The position numbers were made by a program, and so were the translations under genes. The notes under the pieces are model-generated. The model searched no databases. It was not told the origin of the DNA and saw only the letters and a list, made by a program, of their open reading frames with translations. 64,000 bases of DNA, from positions 16,677 to 80,676 of the forward strand of contig JASLTG010000014.1 in NCBI GenBank assembly GCA_030743005.1, read 5' to 3'. The first letter of the stretch is position 1. Every line of letters begins with the position of its first letter. This document shows positions 43,936-52,769 of the stretch, piece by piece. This stretch comes from Acidimicrobiales bacterium (GTDB lineage Bacteria; Actinomycetota; Acidimicrobiia; Acidimicrobiales; Poriferisodalaceae).

Positions 43936-44862
43936 TCAGCCGACAGCCAAATACACCATTGCGCCGGCGTAGATCGCGAGGAGCATAATCGCGTCGCTCT
44001 TCCCTATTCGTCGCTTTAGCGCACCCCGCGCGTAGGCCCATATGACTGCTCCGAGCATTGCGATGAGTGCACCAGAAGTGAGTTTTGCGTCACCAATTTG
44101 GCCAGCACCGGCCAGTCCCATAGCAGCTCCACCAGCAAGACCATTAAACAAGTTCGAGCCGAAAAGGTTGCCGACAATGAGCCCCGCTTCTTTCTTTCGC
44201 GCAGCCGCAACTGCGGTAACTAACTCGGGGAGCGAGGTCCCTAAAGCAACGAGAGAAAAACCTATAAAGCCACCACTCAACCCCCAGCTTTCAGCAAGCT
44301 TTGTTGCTCCTGAAACGGCTAGCTGAGCACCTACTAGAACGCCCCCAAGCCCTAGCAGCGACCACAACAGGCTACGGCTCACTGGTTTTTGAACACCAAC
44401 ATCAGTCGGAGAACCTTCCTCCGGTGTCTTTACCAAGATGATCATGGCGGCGACCAGGAGAACTAAAAGAATCGTTCCATCAGATCTGCTCAGCCTCCCA
44501 TCACTCACTGCTGCAGCAAAAGCGATTACGGCCGCTATCGAAAGAGGCGCTTGTCTTCTAATCACCGATGAGCTCAGAGCGATAGGGGTAACGAGGGCTG
44601 CGACACCTAATACCAGCGACAGGTTCGCAACGTTCGATCCAACAATGTTGCCCACCCCCAACGCTGCGTTACCTCGCAATGCGGCGATGGTGGAAACCAC
44701 AAGTTCAGGCGCCGATGTGCCGAAACCTAAAACTATTGCTCCGATAACTACGGAGCTCATCTTCAAAGATCGGGCGAGTTGCGCGGCGCCCTCAACAAAC
44801 ACATCGCCAGCGCGTACTAATACGAATAGGCCAATTAAAAGTGAAATTGCAGCTAACAGCAC
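43936..44862 (-). CDS. Na+/Ca2+ exchanger family (CaCA) antiporter, YrbG-like
   Basis: A 308-residue inner-membrane antiporter with ten hydrophobic segments in two repeats. The alpha-repeat signatures are GFGTSAPELVVSTIAALRGNAALGVGNIVGSN and, in the second half, LGTSLPELVTAVAAARKKEAGLIVGNLFGSN; each repeat holds the conserved Glu and Asn residues that bind cations. It would export Ca2+ or another divalent cation against Na+ or H+. GTG at 44862 is preceded by AGAGGT; a TTG at 44895 would overlap the dehydratase gene and is less likely. Seven bases downstream of that gene. Confidence 0.9.
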   Translation of the reverse strand: MLLAAISLLIGLFVLVRAGDVFVEGAAQLARSLKMSSVVIGAIVLGFGTSAPELVVSTIAALRGNAALGVGNIVGSNVANLSLVLGVAALVTPIALSSSVIRRQAPLSIAAVIAFAAAVSDGRLSRSDGTILLVLLVAAMIILVKTPEEGSPTDVGVQKPVSRSLLWSLLGLGGVLVGAQLAVSGATKLAESWGLSGGFIGFSLVALGTSLPELVTAVAAARKKEAGLIVGNLFGSNLFNGLAGGAAMGLAGAGQIGDAKLTSGALIAMLGAVIWAYARGALKRRIGKSDAIMLLAIYAGAMVYLAVG

Positions 44863-44869
44863 ATGACCT

Positions 44870-46669
44870 CTAATGATTATTTCGTGGGGGCCCAAACGTA
44901 CGAGCAGTGTCCTGGTATTTCACGGCTGGCTTTAACACCATTCCTTCGTCGAATTGTCCGACCATACCGCGTTGGATCTCCTGCCAAGGAGTATGGCTTT
45001 CAGGGAAATGGAAACCTCCGGCTTCTTCAAGTTCACGATTGCGGGACTCTATTTCCTCCTCTGAAATCAACATGTTGGCGGTGCCAAGTCTCAAATCGAT
45101 ACGTATCTGATCGCCGGTCTTCAAAATCGCCAATCCTCCACCCGCAGCCGCTTCTGGAGATGCATTCAGAATTGACGGAGACCCCGAAGTCCCCGATTGG
45201 CGGCCGTCACCAATGCATGGAAGTGAATGCACTCCCCGCACCAACAGCGCCGACGGTGGTTGCATGTTGACTACTTCGGCCCCACCCGGATAGCCGATCG
45301 GTCCAGCCCCTCGGATAATCAGCATCGAGTTCTCATCAATTTGCAATGAGGGATCATCGATCCGATCGTGGTAATCCTCGGGTCCTTCGAAGACAATAGC
45401 TTTGCCCTCAAACGCGTCTGGGTCATCAGGATTGGAGAGATACCGATTTCGGAACTCTTCACCAATGACACTGGTTTTCATTATGGCGCTGTCAAACAGA
45501 TTCCCTGAGAGGTGAACAAAGCCAGCATCGGCAAGCAAAGGCGCTTCTATCGGCCAAATAACATTCGTATCAAGAATCTCAGCGTCACTGCAGTTAGTGG
45601 CAATTGTTGAACCGTTGACGGTCATCGCATCTGCGTGCGGTAAAAGTTTGGCATCCATTAGCTGTTTAATAACCGCTGGAACACCGCCTGCATGGAAGTA
45701 GTCCTCACCGAGGTATTCACCAGCAGGCTGCATATTCACTATCAACGGAACTTTTAAGCCAAGGTTTTGCCAGTCATCGTTGTCGAGCGGAACTGATAGG
45801 TGTCTGGCCACCGCATTGAGGTGAATAGGAGCGTTCGTTGAGCCACCAATAGCAGAGTTCACAACGATGGCATTTTCAAAGGCCTCTCTGGTCATGATGT
45901 CTGAAGGACGAACATCTTCTTTGACGAGATCGACGATACGTAAACCGGTTCGGTACGCGACCTGAGCCCTTTCTCGGTACGGAGCTGGAATAGCAGCTGC
46001 CCCGGGTAACTGCATTCCAAGCGCTTCAGTTAGTGAGTTCATCGTGGTGGCAGTGCCCATCGTCGAGCAATAGCCGGTTGATGTAGCTGAGGAGGCGACC
46101 AAGTCAGCAAATTCACCGTCGTCGATTTGGCCAGCAGCGTGGAGTTCGCGAGCCTTCCACACAATTGTCCCAGACCCGGTTCGTTCACCCTGATGCCAAC
46201 CATTCAGCATCGGTCCGACCGATAAAGCGATCGCCGGAATATTTACTGTCGCAGCAGCCATGAGACAGGCAGGAGTGGTCTTATCGCAACCGATCGTGAG
46301 AACAACACCGTCGAGCGGGTAGCCCTGCAAGATTTCAACTAACCCCAGATAAGCCAGATTGCGGTCTAATGAAGCCGTCGGTCTTTTGCCAGTTTCTTGA
46401 ATCGGGTGCACCGGAAACTCGAAACAGATTCCGCCAGCTTCCCTGATCCCTTCTCTCACCCTCTTAGCAAGCTCCAGGTGGTGCCGATTGCAGGGAGATA
46501 AGTCTGAACCCGTCTGAGCTATACCAATGATGGGCTTACCAGACTGAAGTTCCTCTCTGGTGAGTCCGAAGTTGACATAGCGTTCAAGATAAAGAGCGGT
46601 CATCAATGGATCGCCTGGAATATCGAACCAGGCCGCGGACCTAAGTTTCATTTCATCGCCGTTTCGCAC
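44870..46669 (-). CDS. IlvD/Edd-family Fe-S dehydratase (sugar-acid type)
   Basis: About 599 residues. Three conserved cysteines for the Fe-S cluster appear in [24 protein letters not shown] and [15 protein letters not shown], and the Lys in GCDKT may be carbamylated. [22 protein letters not shown] is the C-terminal signature. The [22 protein letters not shown] start resembles arabonate/xylonate-type dehydratases more than dihydroxy-acid dehydratase of Ile-Val synthesis (inference). GTG at 46669 has GGAGG with five bases spacing; ATG at 46651 is an alternative. Divergent from the amidohydrolase gene. Confidence 0.88.
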   Translation of the reverse strand: MRNGDEMKLRSAAWFDIPGDPLMTALYLERYVNFGLTREELQSGKPIIGIAQTGSDLSPCNRHHLELAKRVREGIREAGGICFEFPVHPIQETGKRPTASLDRNLAYLGLVEILQGYPLDGVVLTIGCDKTTPACLMAAATVNIPAIALSVGPMLNGWHQGERTGSGTIVWKARELHAAGQIDDGEFADLVASSATSTGYCSTMGTATTMNSLTEALGMQLPGAAAIPAPYRERAQVAYRTGLRIVDLVKEDVRPSDIMTREAFENAIVVNSAIGGSTNAPIHLNAVARHLSVPLDNDDWQNLGLKVPLIVNMQPAGEYLGEDYFHAGGVPAVIKQLMDAKLLPHADAMTVNGSTIATNCSDAEILDTNVIWPIEAPLLADAGFVHLSGNLFDSAIMKTSVIGEEFRNRYLSNPDDPDAFEGKAIVFEGPEDYHDRIDDPSLQIDENSMLIIRGAGPIGYPGGAEVVNMQPPSALLVRGVHSLPCIGDGRQSGTSGSPSILNASPEAAAGGGLAILKTGDQIRIDLRLGTANMLISEEEIESRNRELEEAGGFHFPESHTPWQEIQRGMVGQFDEGMVLKPAVKYQDTARTFGPPRNNH

Positions 46670-46778
46670 CACGCCCTCCAGTGTGCAGCCTTGACTTGGT
46701 TCTAGCAGCCCAAAGCGGAACCCCTTCAAAAAGGTAGAAAAATCTCGGTGCCACAAACATTGCTGTCTGACAAAGACG

Positions 46779-46798
46779 AGAGACTGCGCTTAGTCTCT
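46779..46798. promoter_or_regulatory. Inverted repeat in the divergent dehydratase/amidohydrolase region
   Basis: AGAGACT, six bases, AGTCTCT: a perfect seven-base inverted repeat between the starts at 46669 and 46864. Position and size suit an operator controlling both genes; no regulator gene lies beside it. The rest of this gap (about 190 bases) shows no other feature. Confidence 0.4.
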
Positions 46799-46863
46799 GA
46801 GTGCCTGCTCGCCCACAAAAGATAAGTAAGACCTATAGCAACTTTCACGAACAGAGGTCGTTG

Positions 46864-48543
46864 ATGACTGAAGAGCCGATAAAGGTATACAGGGCCAAGA
46901 AAATTATCACCATGGATCCCACCACCCCGAACGCGACTGCAATAGCAGTCCAAGGGGACCGAATAGTTGGAATCGGCAATGAGGATGACTTCAACCAATG
47001 GGATGCAGAAGCAATTGACTACAGCTTTGACGACCATGTGCTGCTCCCTGGCCTTATTGAAGCTCACTCCCATGTCATGTCCGGCGCCTTGTGGGAGTTC
47101 CCATACGTCGGGTTCTATGACCGTGAAGACCCACAAGGAACCACCTGGCAAGGTTGTCGCGATATCGAATCAGTATTGGAACAACTCATCCGATACGAAA
47201 ATCATATGAGTGACCCCGATGACGCGTTAATCGCGTGGGGACTCGACCCGATATTCCTTCAAGGGGACCGGCTCGTGGCAAGTCACCTTGATCAGGTGTC
47301 CTCCACCAGACCTATCTTTGTGCTGCACGCCAGTGGGCATCTAGCGACTGTTAATTCTGAAATGATGCGCCGATCCGGAATCGATCGCCACACCCCAACA
47401 CCGGGAGTGGCTCGAAACGCTGAGGGTGAACCGAACGGGGAACTCCAAGAACCAGCAGCCATGTCCCTAGCCGTCAATGGGCTCTCTACTATCTGGACAG
47501 CGATCATGTCGCCTGAAGCCAAATGGAACTATGCCCGCGAGGCGCGTAACTGCGGTGTTACAACTATCGCCGACCTTGGAACAACTCAGTTAACGATGGA
47601 CGGGCAACTAGAGGCGTGGCGCGAAGCGACAGACCAAACAAATTATCCAGCTCGAGTAGTCGTCGCATTCGGACACCGCGACTCGGGGGGAAGCCCAGCA
47701 GATATTGACGACCTCGCAACACTAGCTGTGCGGCTAAGGGATGAAGAAGAGACAGCGAAACTTCGATTTGGGATCGTAAAGCTGATACTTGATGGTTCAA
47801 TTCAAGGTTTTACCGCCCGCCTATCACCGCCCTATTACGTTGACCCACCTCAAGGTCATCCGGGTAACGGGCTCTGGCTAATCCCACCAGAACAGATGCC
47901 ACAAATTGTGAGCTCATATCACCGAGCTGGACTAACGGTGCATTGTCACTGCAACGGCGACGAGGCCTCACAAGTATTCATAGACGCGGTAGAAGCAGCA
48001 CTTCTGGAACACCCCAGAGATGACCACAGACACACTGTTCAACACTGTCAACTCACAACCACATCTCAATACCAAAAGATGTCTGAGCTAGGCATGAACG
48101 CCAACATTTTCAGCAACCACATCTTCTACTGGGGCGACCAACATGCTGCCAGAACAGTCGGAGAAGACCGAGCCGCAGCTATGGACGCGTGTGCGACAGC
48201 TGAACGCGAAAACGTCAAATTCTCTATTCATAGCGACTCACCAATTACCCCAATGAGCCAACTGCACACAATGTGGTGCGCAGTAAACCGTAAGACCGCA
48301 TCAGGGAGAACTCTCGGCCCCGACGAGAGAATTAGCATCCACAAAGCCCTGCAAGCCTGCACCATCGATGCAGCGCACCAACTTCAGATGGACAATGAAA
48401 TTGGATCTCTAGAAGTAGGAAAATTAGCGGACCTCAGTGTCCTGGCTAGCGACCCTTATGAAGTGCCCCCAGAAGAGTTAAAAGACATTCAAGTATGGGG
48501 AACTATGGTCGGAGGCATCTTTCACCAAGCCGCGTCGGAGTAA
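46864..48543 (+). CDS. YtcJ-like metal-dependent amidohydrolase
   Basis: A 559-residue amidohydrolase of the YtcJ/LAF3 group. VLLPGLIEAHSHVMSG gives the first metal ligands; the candidate bridging Lys is in FGIVKLILDGSIQGFTA; LTVHCHCNGDEAS, RHTVQHCQL and FSIHSDSPITPMS hold the remaining His and Asp. The beta-sandwich ends with LEVGKLADLSVLASDP. Substrates in this group are mostly unknown N-acyl or amide compounds. ATG 46864 has AGAGGT five bases upstream. The CobW gene starts four bases after its stop. Confidence 0.9.
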   Translation: MTEEPIKVYRAKKIITMDPTTPNATAIAVQGDRIVGIGNEDDFNQWDAEAIDYSFDDHVLLPGLIEAHSHVMSGALWEFPYVGFYDREDPQGTTWQGCRDIESVLEQLIRYENHMSDPDDALIAWGLDPIFLQGDRLVASHLDQVSSTRPIFVLHASGHLATVNSEMMRRSGIDRHTPTPGVARNAEGEPNGELQEPAAMSLAVNGLSTIWTAIMSPEAKWNYAREARNCGVTTIADLGTTQLTMDGQLEAWREATDQTNYPARVVVAFGHRDSGGSPADIDDLATLAVRLRDEEETAKLRFGIVKLILDGSIQGFTARLSPPYYVDPPQGHPGNGLWLIPPEQMPQIVSSYHRAGLTVHCHCNGDEASQVFIDAVEAALLEHPRDDHRHTVQHCQLTTTSQYQKMSELGMNANIFSNHIFYWGDQHAARTVGEDRAAAMDACATAERENVKFSIHSDSPITPMSQLHTMWCAVNRKTASGRTLGPDERISIHKALQACTIDAAHQLQMDNEIGSLEVGKLADLSVLASDPYEVPPEELKDIQVWGTMVGGIFHQAASE

Positions 48544-48547
48544 AGGA

Positions 48548-49495
48548 ATGGGGGACCTTTCGCAGACGGCAATTGAGATGACAGTCATTGGCGGCTATCT
48601 AGGAGCAGGTAAAACAACCCTCCTCAACCACATACTCACTCAGACCCAGGAACCAGTCGCCGTTCTCATCAACGACTTTGGTGACATCAACATTGACGAC
48701 GAACTCATCGAATCATCTGATGAGAACACCATCAGTCTGACCAATGGGTGCATTTGCTGTTCCCTCGCCGACGGGTATAGCAGCGCGTTGCAAGAAATCA
48801 AAGTTCGACAGCCTCGCCCCAAACGCCTAGTCATTGAAGCTAGTGGAGTTGCGGATCCAGCGGCGATAGCCGCCTACGGACACGCCCCAGGTCTTTATCT
48901 CAATGCTGTTGTAGTAGTAGTCGACGGAGCCAACACAGAACAACAACTCAGTGATTCGCTGGTCGGGCAAACCGTCGCCCACCAAATAGCGGCGGCAGAC
49001 CTAATTGTTCTGAACAAGAGAGATCTGGTAGACGACCCATCAGCAATCTGGAGGGAATTGAAGGGATTGAACTCTGAGGCTCTGATCGTTGAATGCATGC
49101 ACTCCCAAATCAACTTGAACATACTGTTTGGTTCTCAAGTGACGGCGCGACCCTCAACACCGAAAACAATGGGTCGGTTCGAATCACGCAGCCACTCATC
49201 AAACCTTCCGATCTCAAGAGCAGATCTGGTCGACTTTGTGGAACAACTGCCCGAAGAAGTCCAACGAGCCAAAGGAGTTCTTCGGATAGACGAAGAACCT
49301 GAAATTCCGATGGTGTTCCAACTTGTCGGCAACAAATGGGATCTGCGCGCTCTCGCGGAGCGCGAGAACGCCCCCTCGGGAAATCAAATTGTCGTCATAG
49401 GTCCCGAAGGGTCAGTGCCAGAGAATTGGGATCAGGCACTTAGACCGAAAGCTAGACAGGGTTTCGATAATTCAAGACCTAAGAGAGATCCATAA
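48548..49495 (+). CDS. CobW/ZNG-type G3E metallochaperone GTPase
   Basis: A 315-residue G3E GTPase. P-loop GGYLGAGKTT (residues 15-24), metal site TNGCICCSLADG with Cys68, Cys70 and Cys71, Walker B-like VIEASGVADP, and NKRDLVDD for guanine. The C-terminal CobW domain contains GVLRIDEEPEIPMVFQLVG. It loads Zn or Co into client enzymes; the upstream metal-dependent amidohydrolase, four bases away, is a plausible client (inference). AAGG precedes the ATG. The 3' end overlaps the aminotransferase gene on the other strand by 17 bases. Confidence 0.92.
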   Translation: MGDLSQTAIEMTVIGGYLGAGKTTLLNHILTQTQEPVAVLINDFGDINIDDELIESSDENTISLTNGCICCSLADGYSSALQEIKVRQPRPKRLVIEASGVADPAAIAAYGHAPGLYLNAVVVVVDGANTEQQLSDSLVGQTVAHQIAAADLIVLNKRDLVDDPSAIWRELKGLNSEALIVECMHSQINLNILFGSQVTARPSTPKTMGRFESRSHSSNLPISRADLVDFVEQLPEEVQRAKGVLRIDEEPEIPMVFQLVGNKWDLRALAERENAPSGNQIVVIGPEGSVPENWDQALRPKARQGFDNSRPKRDP

Positions 49496-50696
49496 TCTCG
49501 GCTAGTTCGTTGACTCCCTCTCGGATCGCGTCCAAGGTCGGATTGCCAAAACAGAGACGCATCTTGTTCGCTCCCCACAGAGGATCAACTGACCATCCGG
49601 CCCCAGCATTGAATTGGATGCCTCTACGAGCGGCCTCAGCACCGAACACCCCGGTATCAACATCTTCTGCGAAGGTAAGCCACATAAAGATCCCGCCTTG
49701 TGGCATATCGAAGCTCGCTGCGTCTCCGAAAGCCTTTTCAACTGACTCAGCCATAACTTGAGCCTTTTCATGTAGCACTGAGGTCAACTGCTCAGCATGA
49801 TCATCAAAATGGGAAGTGGCGTACTCAGCGACAACCATCTGCTCTAACGCGCCAGATCCAGCATCTGTCTTCAATGAAAGTATTTGTTGGAGTATCGATG
49901 ACTCAGCGACGAGATAACCGACCCGTAACGCCGGGGCAATGGATTTCGAGAAAGAACCACAATAAATGACCCTCGTGTTTGAGTCATCTAATTCCCACAG
50001 CGTTGGAGGCCTAGGGCACCCCCATAACAAATCGGCATAGCAATCATCCTCGAAGATTGCTGTCTGATGGTCCTCCATCACCTTCAAGATGTCGAGTCGA
50101 CGATCCAAAGGCATGCAAGAACCCGTCGGGTTCTGCACGGTCGGTATCGTGTACAGATATTTCGCCGGCTGACCTTGAGTAGAACACTGCTCCAACAACT
50201 CTTTGAGGTGGTCTGGGCACACGCCGTGCTCATCTAGGTGAACTCCGTGAACAACGACTCCTAGCCGATTCAAGCGACTGATCATTCCACCGTAAGTTGC
50301 TTCCTCGACGATCACGTTGTCGCCCGGTTCCAATAAAAGATCGTTAACTAGGTCAAGACCTTGGAGCGACCCTGAAGTAATTAGGACCTCATCGGGTTCT
50401 ACCTTCGTGGCGGCCCGAATATCGAGTTTGCGACAGATGAAGTTACGGAGCTCTTCATGACCCAAGGGGCTGCCGCCCAGGTTATACACAGCGAGTTTTC
50501 GTCCCTCTCGTTGAAAGACGCGAGCTGCAGCTTCTGAAAGGCCAGCGACGGGCACGTTTGCTTCATCGTTGTTGCCGCCCACAAAACTAAATGCCGGAAT
50601 GCCAGTCCACTTTCCCTCTGGGGCAGGAAGACCTTCCCGGTACAAGTTGTCAATATCAAAACTCAAAGGATCCCCCTGAAACTTTGCTTGCTGCAT
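49479..50696 (-). CDS. PLP aminotransferase, 2-aminoadipate/MocR-like class I
   Basis: About 405 residues, fold-type I. YNLGGSPLGHEELRNFI, ITSGSLQGLDLVNDLLL, TVQNPTGSCMPLDRR, EDDCYADLLW and the Schiff-base Lys in YCGSFSKSIAPALRVGYL fit the aminotransferases related to LysN and the catalytic domain of MocR regulators; no HTH domain is present. It could act on aromatic, branched or 2-aminoadipate substrates. The start is uncertain: ATG 50696 lacks a Shine-Dalgarno, and TTG 50726 is an alternative. Confidence 0.9.
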   Translation of the reverse strand: MQQAKFQGDPLSFDIDNLYREGLPAPEGKWTGIPAFSFVGGNNDEANVPVAGLSEAAARVFQREGRKLAVYNLGGSPLGHEELRNFICRKLDIRAATKVEPDEVLITSGSLQGLDLVNDLLLEPGDNVIVEEATYGGMISRLNRLGVVVHGVHLDEHGVCPDHLKELLEQCSTQGQPAKYLYTIPTVQNPTGSCMPLDRRLDILKVMEDHQTAIFEDDCYADLLWGCPRPPTLWELDDSNTRVIYCGSFSKSIAPALRVGYLVAESSILQQILSLKTDAGSGALEQMVVAEYATSHFDDHAEQLTSVLHEKAQVMAESVEKAFGDAASFDMPQGGIFMWLTFAEDVDTGVFGAEAARRGIQFNAGAGWSVDPLWGANKMRLCFGNPTLDAIREGVNELAEIMDLS

Positions 50697-50769
50697 CGTA
50701 GAGCCGAAATCAACAACGTGCGCCAACTAGCGTGGGCAGGGTCACCGATCCCAGAGGAAGAGAGTCCCG

Positions 50770-51552
50770 GTGTCCAAATACCAGGTCCATGCGATCAAAT
50801 ACGCTGAACGAGATGCGGTGCGCGCTGAACATTTCATAGGCGGAGACCCTCACGACAGCACTCCGATGCCAATGGATTACTTCGTATGGCTGATCCGTAG
50901 CGACAGTGGGAGAGAATGGATTGTCGATACAGGGTTTGAAGAAGATGACGCTCAGGCTCGAGGACGAACTTTGCTTCGAACTGCTAGCGAAGGGATCGCG
51001 TTACTGGGAGTCGAACCAGAAAACGTTACAGACGTCATCATGACCCACTTTCATTACGACCACGCCGGAGGAGTCAACCAGTTTCCGAACGCGACCTTTC
51101 ATGCTCAGGACCAGGAGATGCATTTCGCCACCGGACGCGATATGACCCGGAAAGCGTCCAACCACGCATTCAACGTACGACACGTCCAAGACCTCGTAGG
51201 TCGGGTTTTCGCTGAACAGGTGACCTTTCATGACGGAGACACCCAACTCGCGCCCGGGTTGACACTGCACCTCATCGGCGGACACACGCGCGGTTTACAA
51301 GTGGTGCGGATCGAAACCGGAAATGGAGTTGTCGTACTTGCTTCCGATGCCAGCCACTATTGGGCGAACATGAACGAAGGTCGTCCATTCCCTATCGTGG
51401 ACGACTTATCAAAAATGATTCAGGGGTGGGAAACTTTGAAAGAACTTGCCGGCTCGGAGGGAGTGATAGTGCCGGGTCATGACCCACTGGTGTTCGATCA
51501 CTTCCCTCCATCAAGGCCTGAGTTAGAGGGAATAGCAGTCCGCCTCGATTAA
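50770..51552 (+). CDS. Metallo-beta-lactamase-fold N-acyl homoserine lactonase-like hydrolase
   Basis: A 260-residue MBL enzyme. VIMTHFHYDHAGGVNQFPNATFHAQ is the dinuclear zinc motif as in AHL lactonases, with His in LIGGHTRGLQVV, bridging Asp in VLASDASHYW and a final His in IVPGHDPLVF. The VWLIRSDSGREWIVDTGF opening is also typical. Likely a lactonase, perhaps of metabolic lactones from Baeyer-Villiger chemistry rather than of signals (inference). GTG start with GGAAGAG upstream. Confidence 0.9.
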   Translation: MSKYQVHAIKYAERDAVRAEHFIGGDPHDSTPMPMDYFVWLIRSDSGREWIVDTGFEEDDAQARGRTLLRTASEGIALLGVEPENVTDVIMTHFHYDHAGGVNQFPNATFHAQDQEMHFATGRDMTRKASNHAFNVRHVQDLVGRVFAEQVTFHDGDTQLAPGLTLHLIGGHTRGLQVVRIETGNGVVVLASDASHYWANMNEGRPFPIVDDLSKMIQGWETLKELAGSEGVIVPGHDPLVFDHFPPSRPELEGIAVRLD

Positions 51553-51576
51553 CAGGAGCTCTACAAAACGTTGGAT

Positions 51577-52725
51577 CTAAAACGCTGGGTCACCAGCATC
51601 CAACCCGAGAAGCACTCGCCCAGCAGTATCTATCTGATAAGAGCCGACCATGAAATGGCCAGCTACAGCACGAGCATCATTTAGCAGAGTCATAAGGCCG
51701 GGATTTTCAAAATTGGCAGTACTGCCAGCGGCATCGACTAAATGCTGAATGGCGCCGATGGCATTCTGCACAGACCAAGAGCAAGCTAAACGTACTTTGG
51801 CATGCAAGTGAGCGGTCACATCATTCCCTTTTTCTGCAGCTTCCCAGATTGCCTCAAGCTGTTCGAAAACCCATGCCTGCCCCGCGCCGACCAGTGCCTC
51901 AGCCTTTGCTATTGCAATGGCAGCATCGGAACGCTCATGAAGGTTCCGTTTAGAATTGAGCGGAGTTTTGCTTCCGGCAAGCACCTGAAAATCAGTGATA
52001 GCGCGACTTGCCAGACCAGCAGTCACACCAGTTTTAGGAAACGGAAACCTCAACGCGGAAGGCAGGCGATAAAAAGGTAAATCCGGTATGGGAAGCGAAT
52101 TGTTGGCGACAACGCCACACCAATCGTCAGGAACGAAGAAATCGTCCAGCACCACATCATGAGAACCTGTGCCTCTTAACCCAACTGTGTGCCACGTATC
52201 TTCGATGAACTCTGGGTTCGCCTCCATAACGGCGAAACACAATTCGATCGGCGAACTGCCTTCTACCACGCTGTTCAGTACCCATTTGTCTGCCGTGGTG
52301 CAACCGCTCACAAAATTCCATCGTCCCGAAACTCGCCATCCGCCCTTCGCTCGTTGAGCCTTGCCCTTGGCAACCCCCGACCCAGCTATAACAACCGAGG
52401 GGTCTTCAACCCACAAATGGCGACAAGTATCAGGGGGCAGATAGGCCGACACCAGCTCTGCCTCTTCATTGCATGTCATAGCGACCCAGGCCGTGGAACC
52501 ATGAATCTCAGCTAGACGTTTCGTGAAACTAATCAACTCGCTTGGATGTACCTCATGGCCCCCGTACTCCTCAGGAACGAGAAGTTTCATGAGTCCCAAA
52601 TTCCCTAAAGACCTAACTACCTCAAGATCTGGCTCTCTTAATTGGTCAGACTGCTTAGCGCGATCCAAAATTAAATCCTCAACACCAGAAACGAGCTGTT
52701 CAAGCTGGAAAGAGGCCGCTGCCAT
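51577..52725 (-). CDS. Acyl-CoA dehydrogenase-type flavin oxidoreductase
   Basis: A 382-residue acyl-CoA dehydrogenase-fold protein. The N-terminal LRSLGNLGLMKLLVPEEYGGHEVHPSE-like helices (SLGNLGLMKLLVPEEYGG), GWRVSGRWNFVSGC for the flavin face, and a C-terminal Acyl-CoA_dh_2-like helical domain (LGLDAGDPAF end) resemble flavin-dependent hydroxylases such as HpaB/HsaA-like group D monooxygenases. No catalytic Glu is apparent, so monooxygenation is as likely as dehydrogenation. The ATG has TAGTTT six bases upstream. Divergent from the second tandem CoA-transferase. Confidence 0.87.
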   Translation of the reverse strand: MAAASFQLEQLVSGVEDLILDRAKQSDQLREPDLEVVRSLGNLGLMKLLVPEEYGGHEVHPSELISFTKRLAEIHGSTAWVAMTCNEEAELVSAYLPPDTCRHLWVEDPSVVIAGSGVAKGKAQRAKGGWRVSGRWNFVSGCTTADKWVLNSVVEGSSPIELCFAVMEANPEFIEDTWHTVGLRGTGSHDVVLDDFFVPDDWCGVVANNSLPIPDLPFYRLPSALRFPFPKTGVTAGLASRAITDFQVLAGSKTPLNSKRNLHERSDAAIAIAKAEALVGAGQAWVFEQLEAIWEAAEKGNDVTAHLHAKVRLACSWSVQNAIGAIQHLVDAAGSTANFENPGLMTLLNDARAVAGHFMVGSYQIDTAGRVLLGLDAGDPAF

Positions 52726-52731
52726 AAACGC

Positions 52732-52737
52732 AAACTA
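52732..52737 (-). promoter_or_regulatory. -10-like box, leaderless start of gene 52725
   Basis: TAGTTT on the minus strand, six bases before the ATG at 52725. Confidence 0.45.
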
Positions 52738-52769
52738 TCGTCTGAAATTACGAGAGGAGAAAGCGGACA

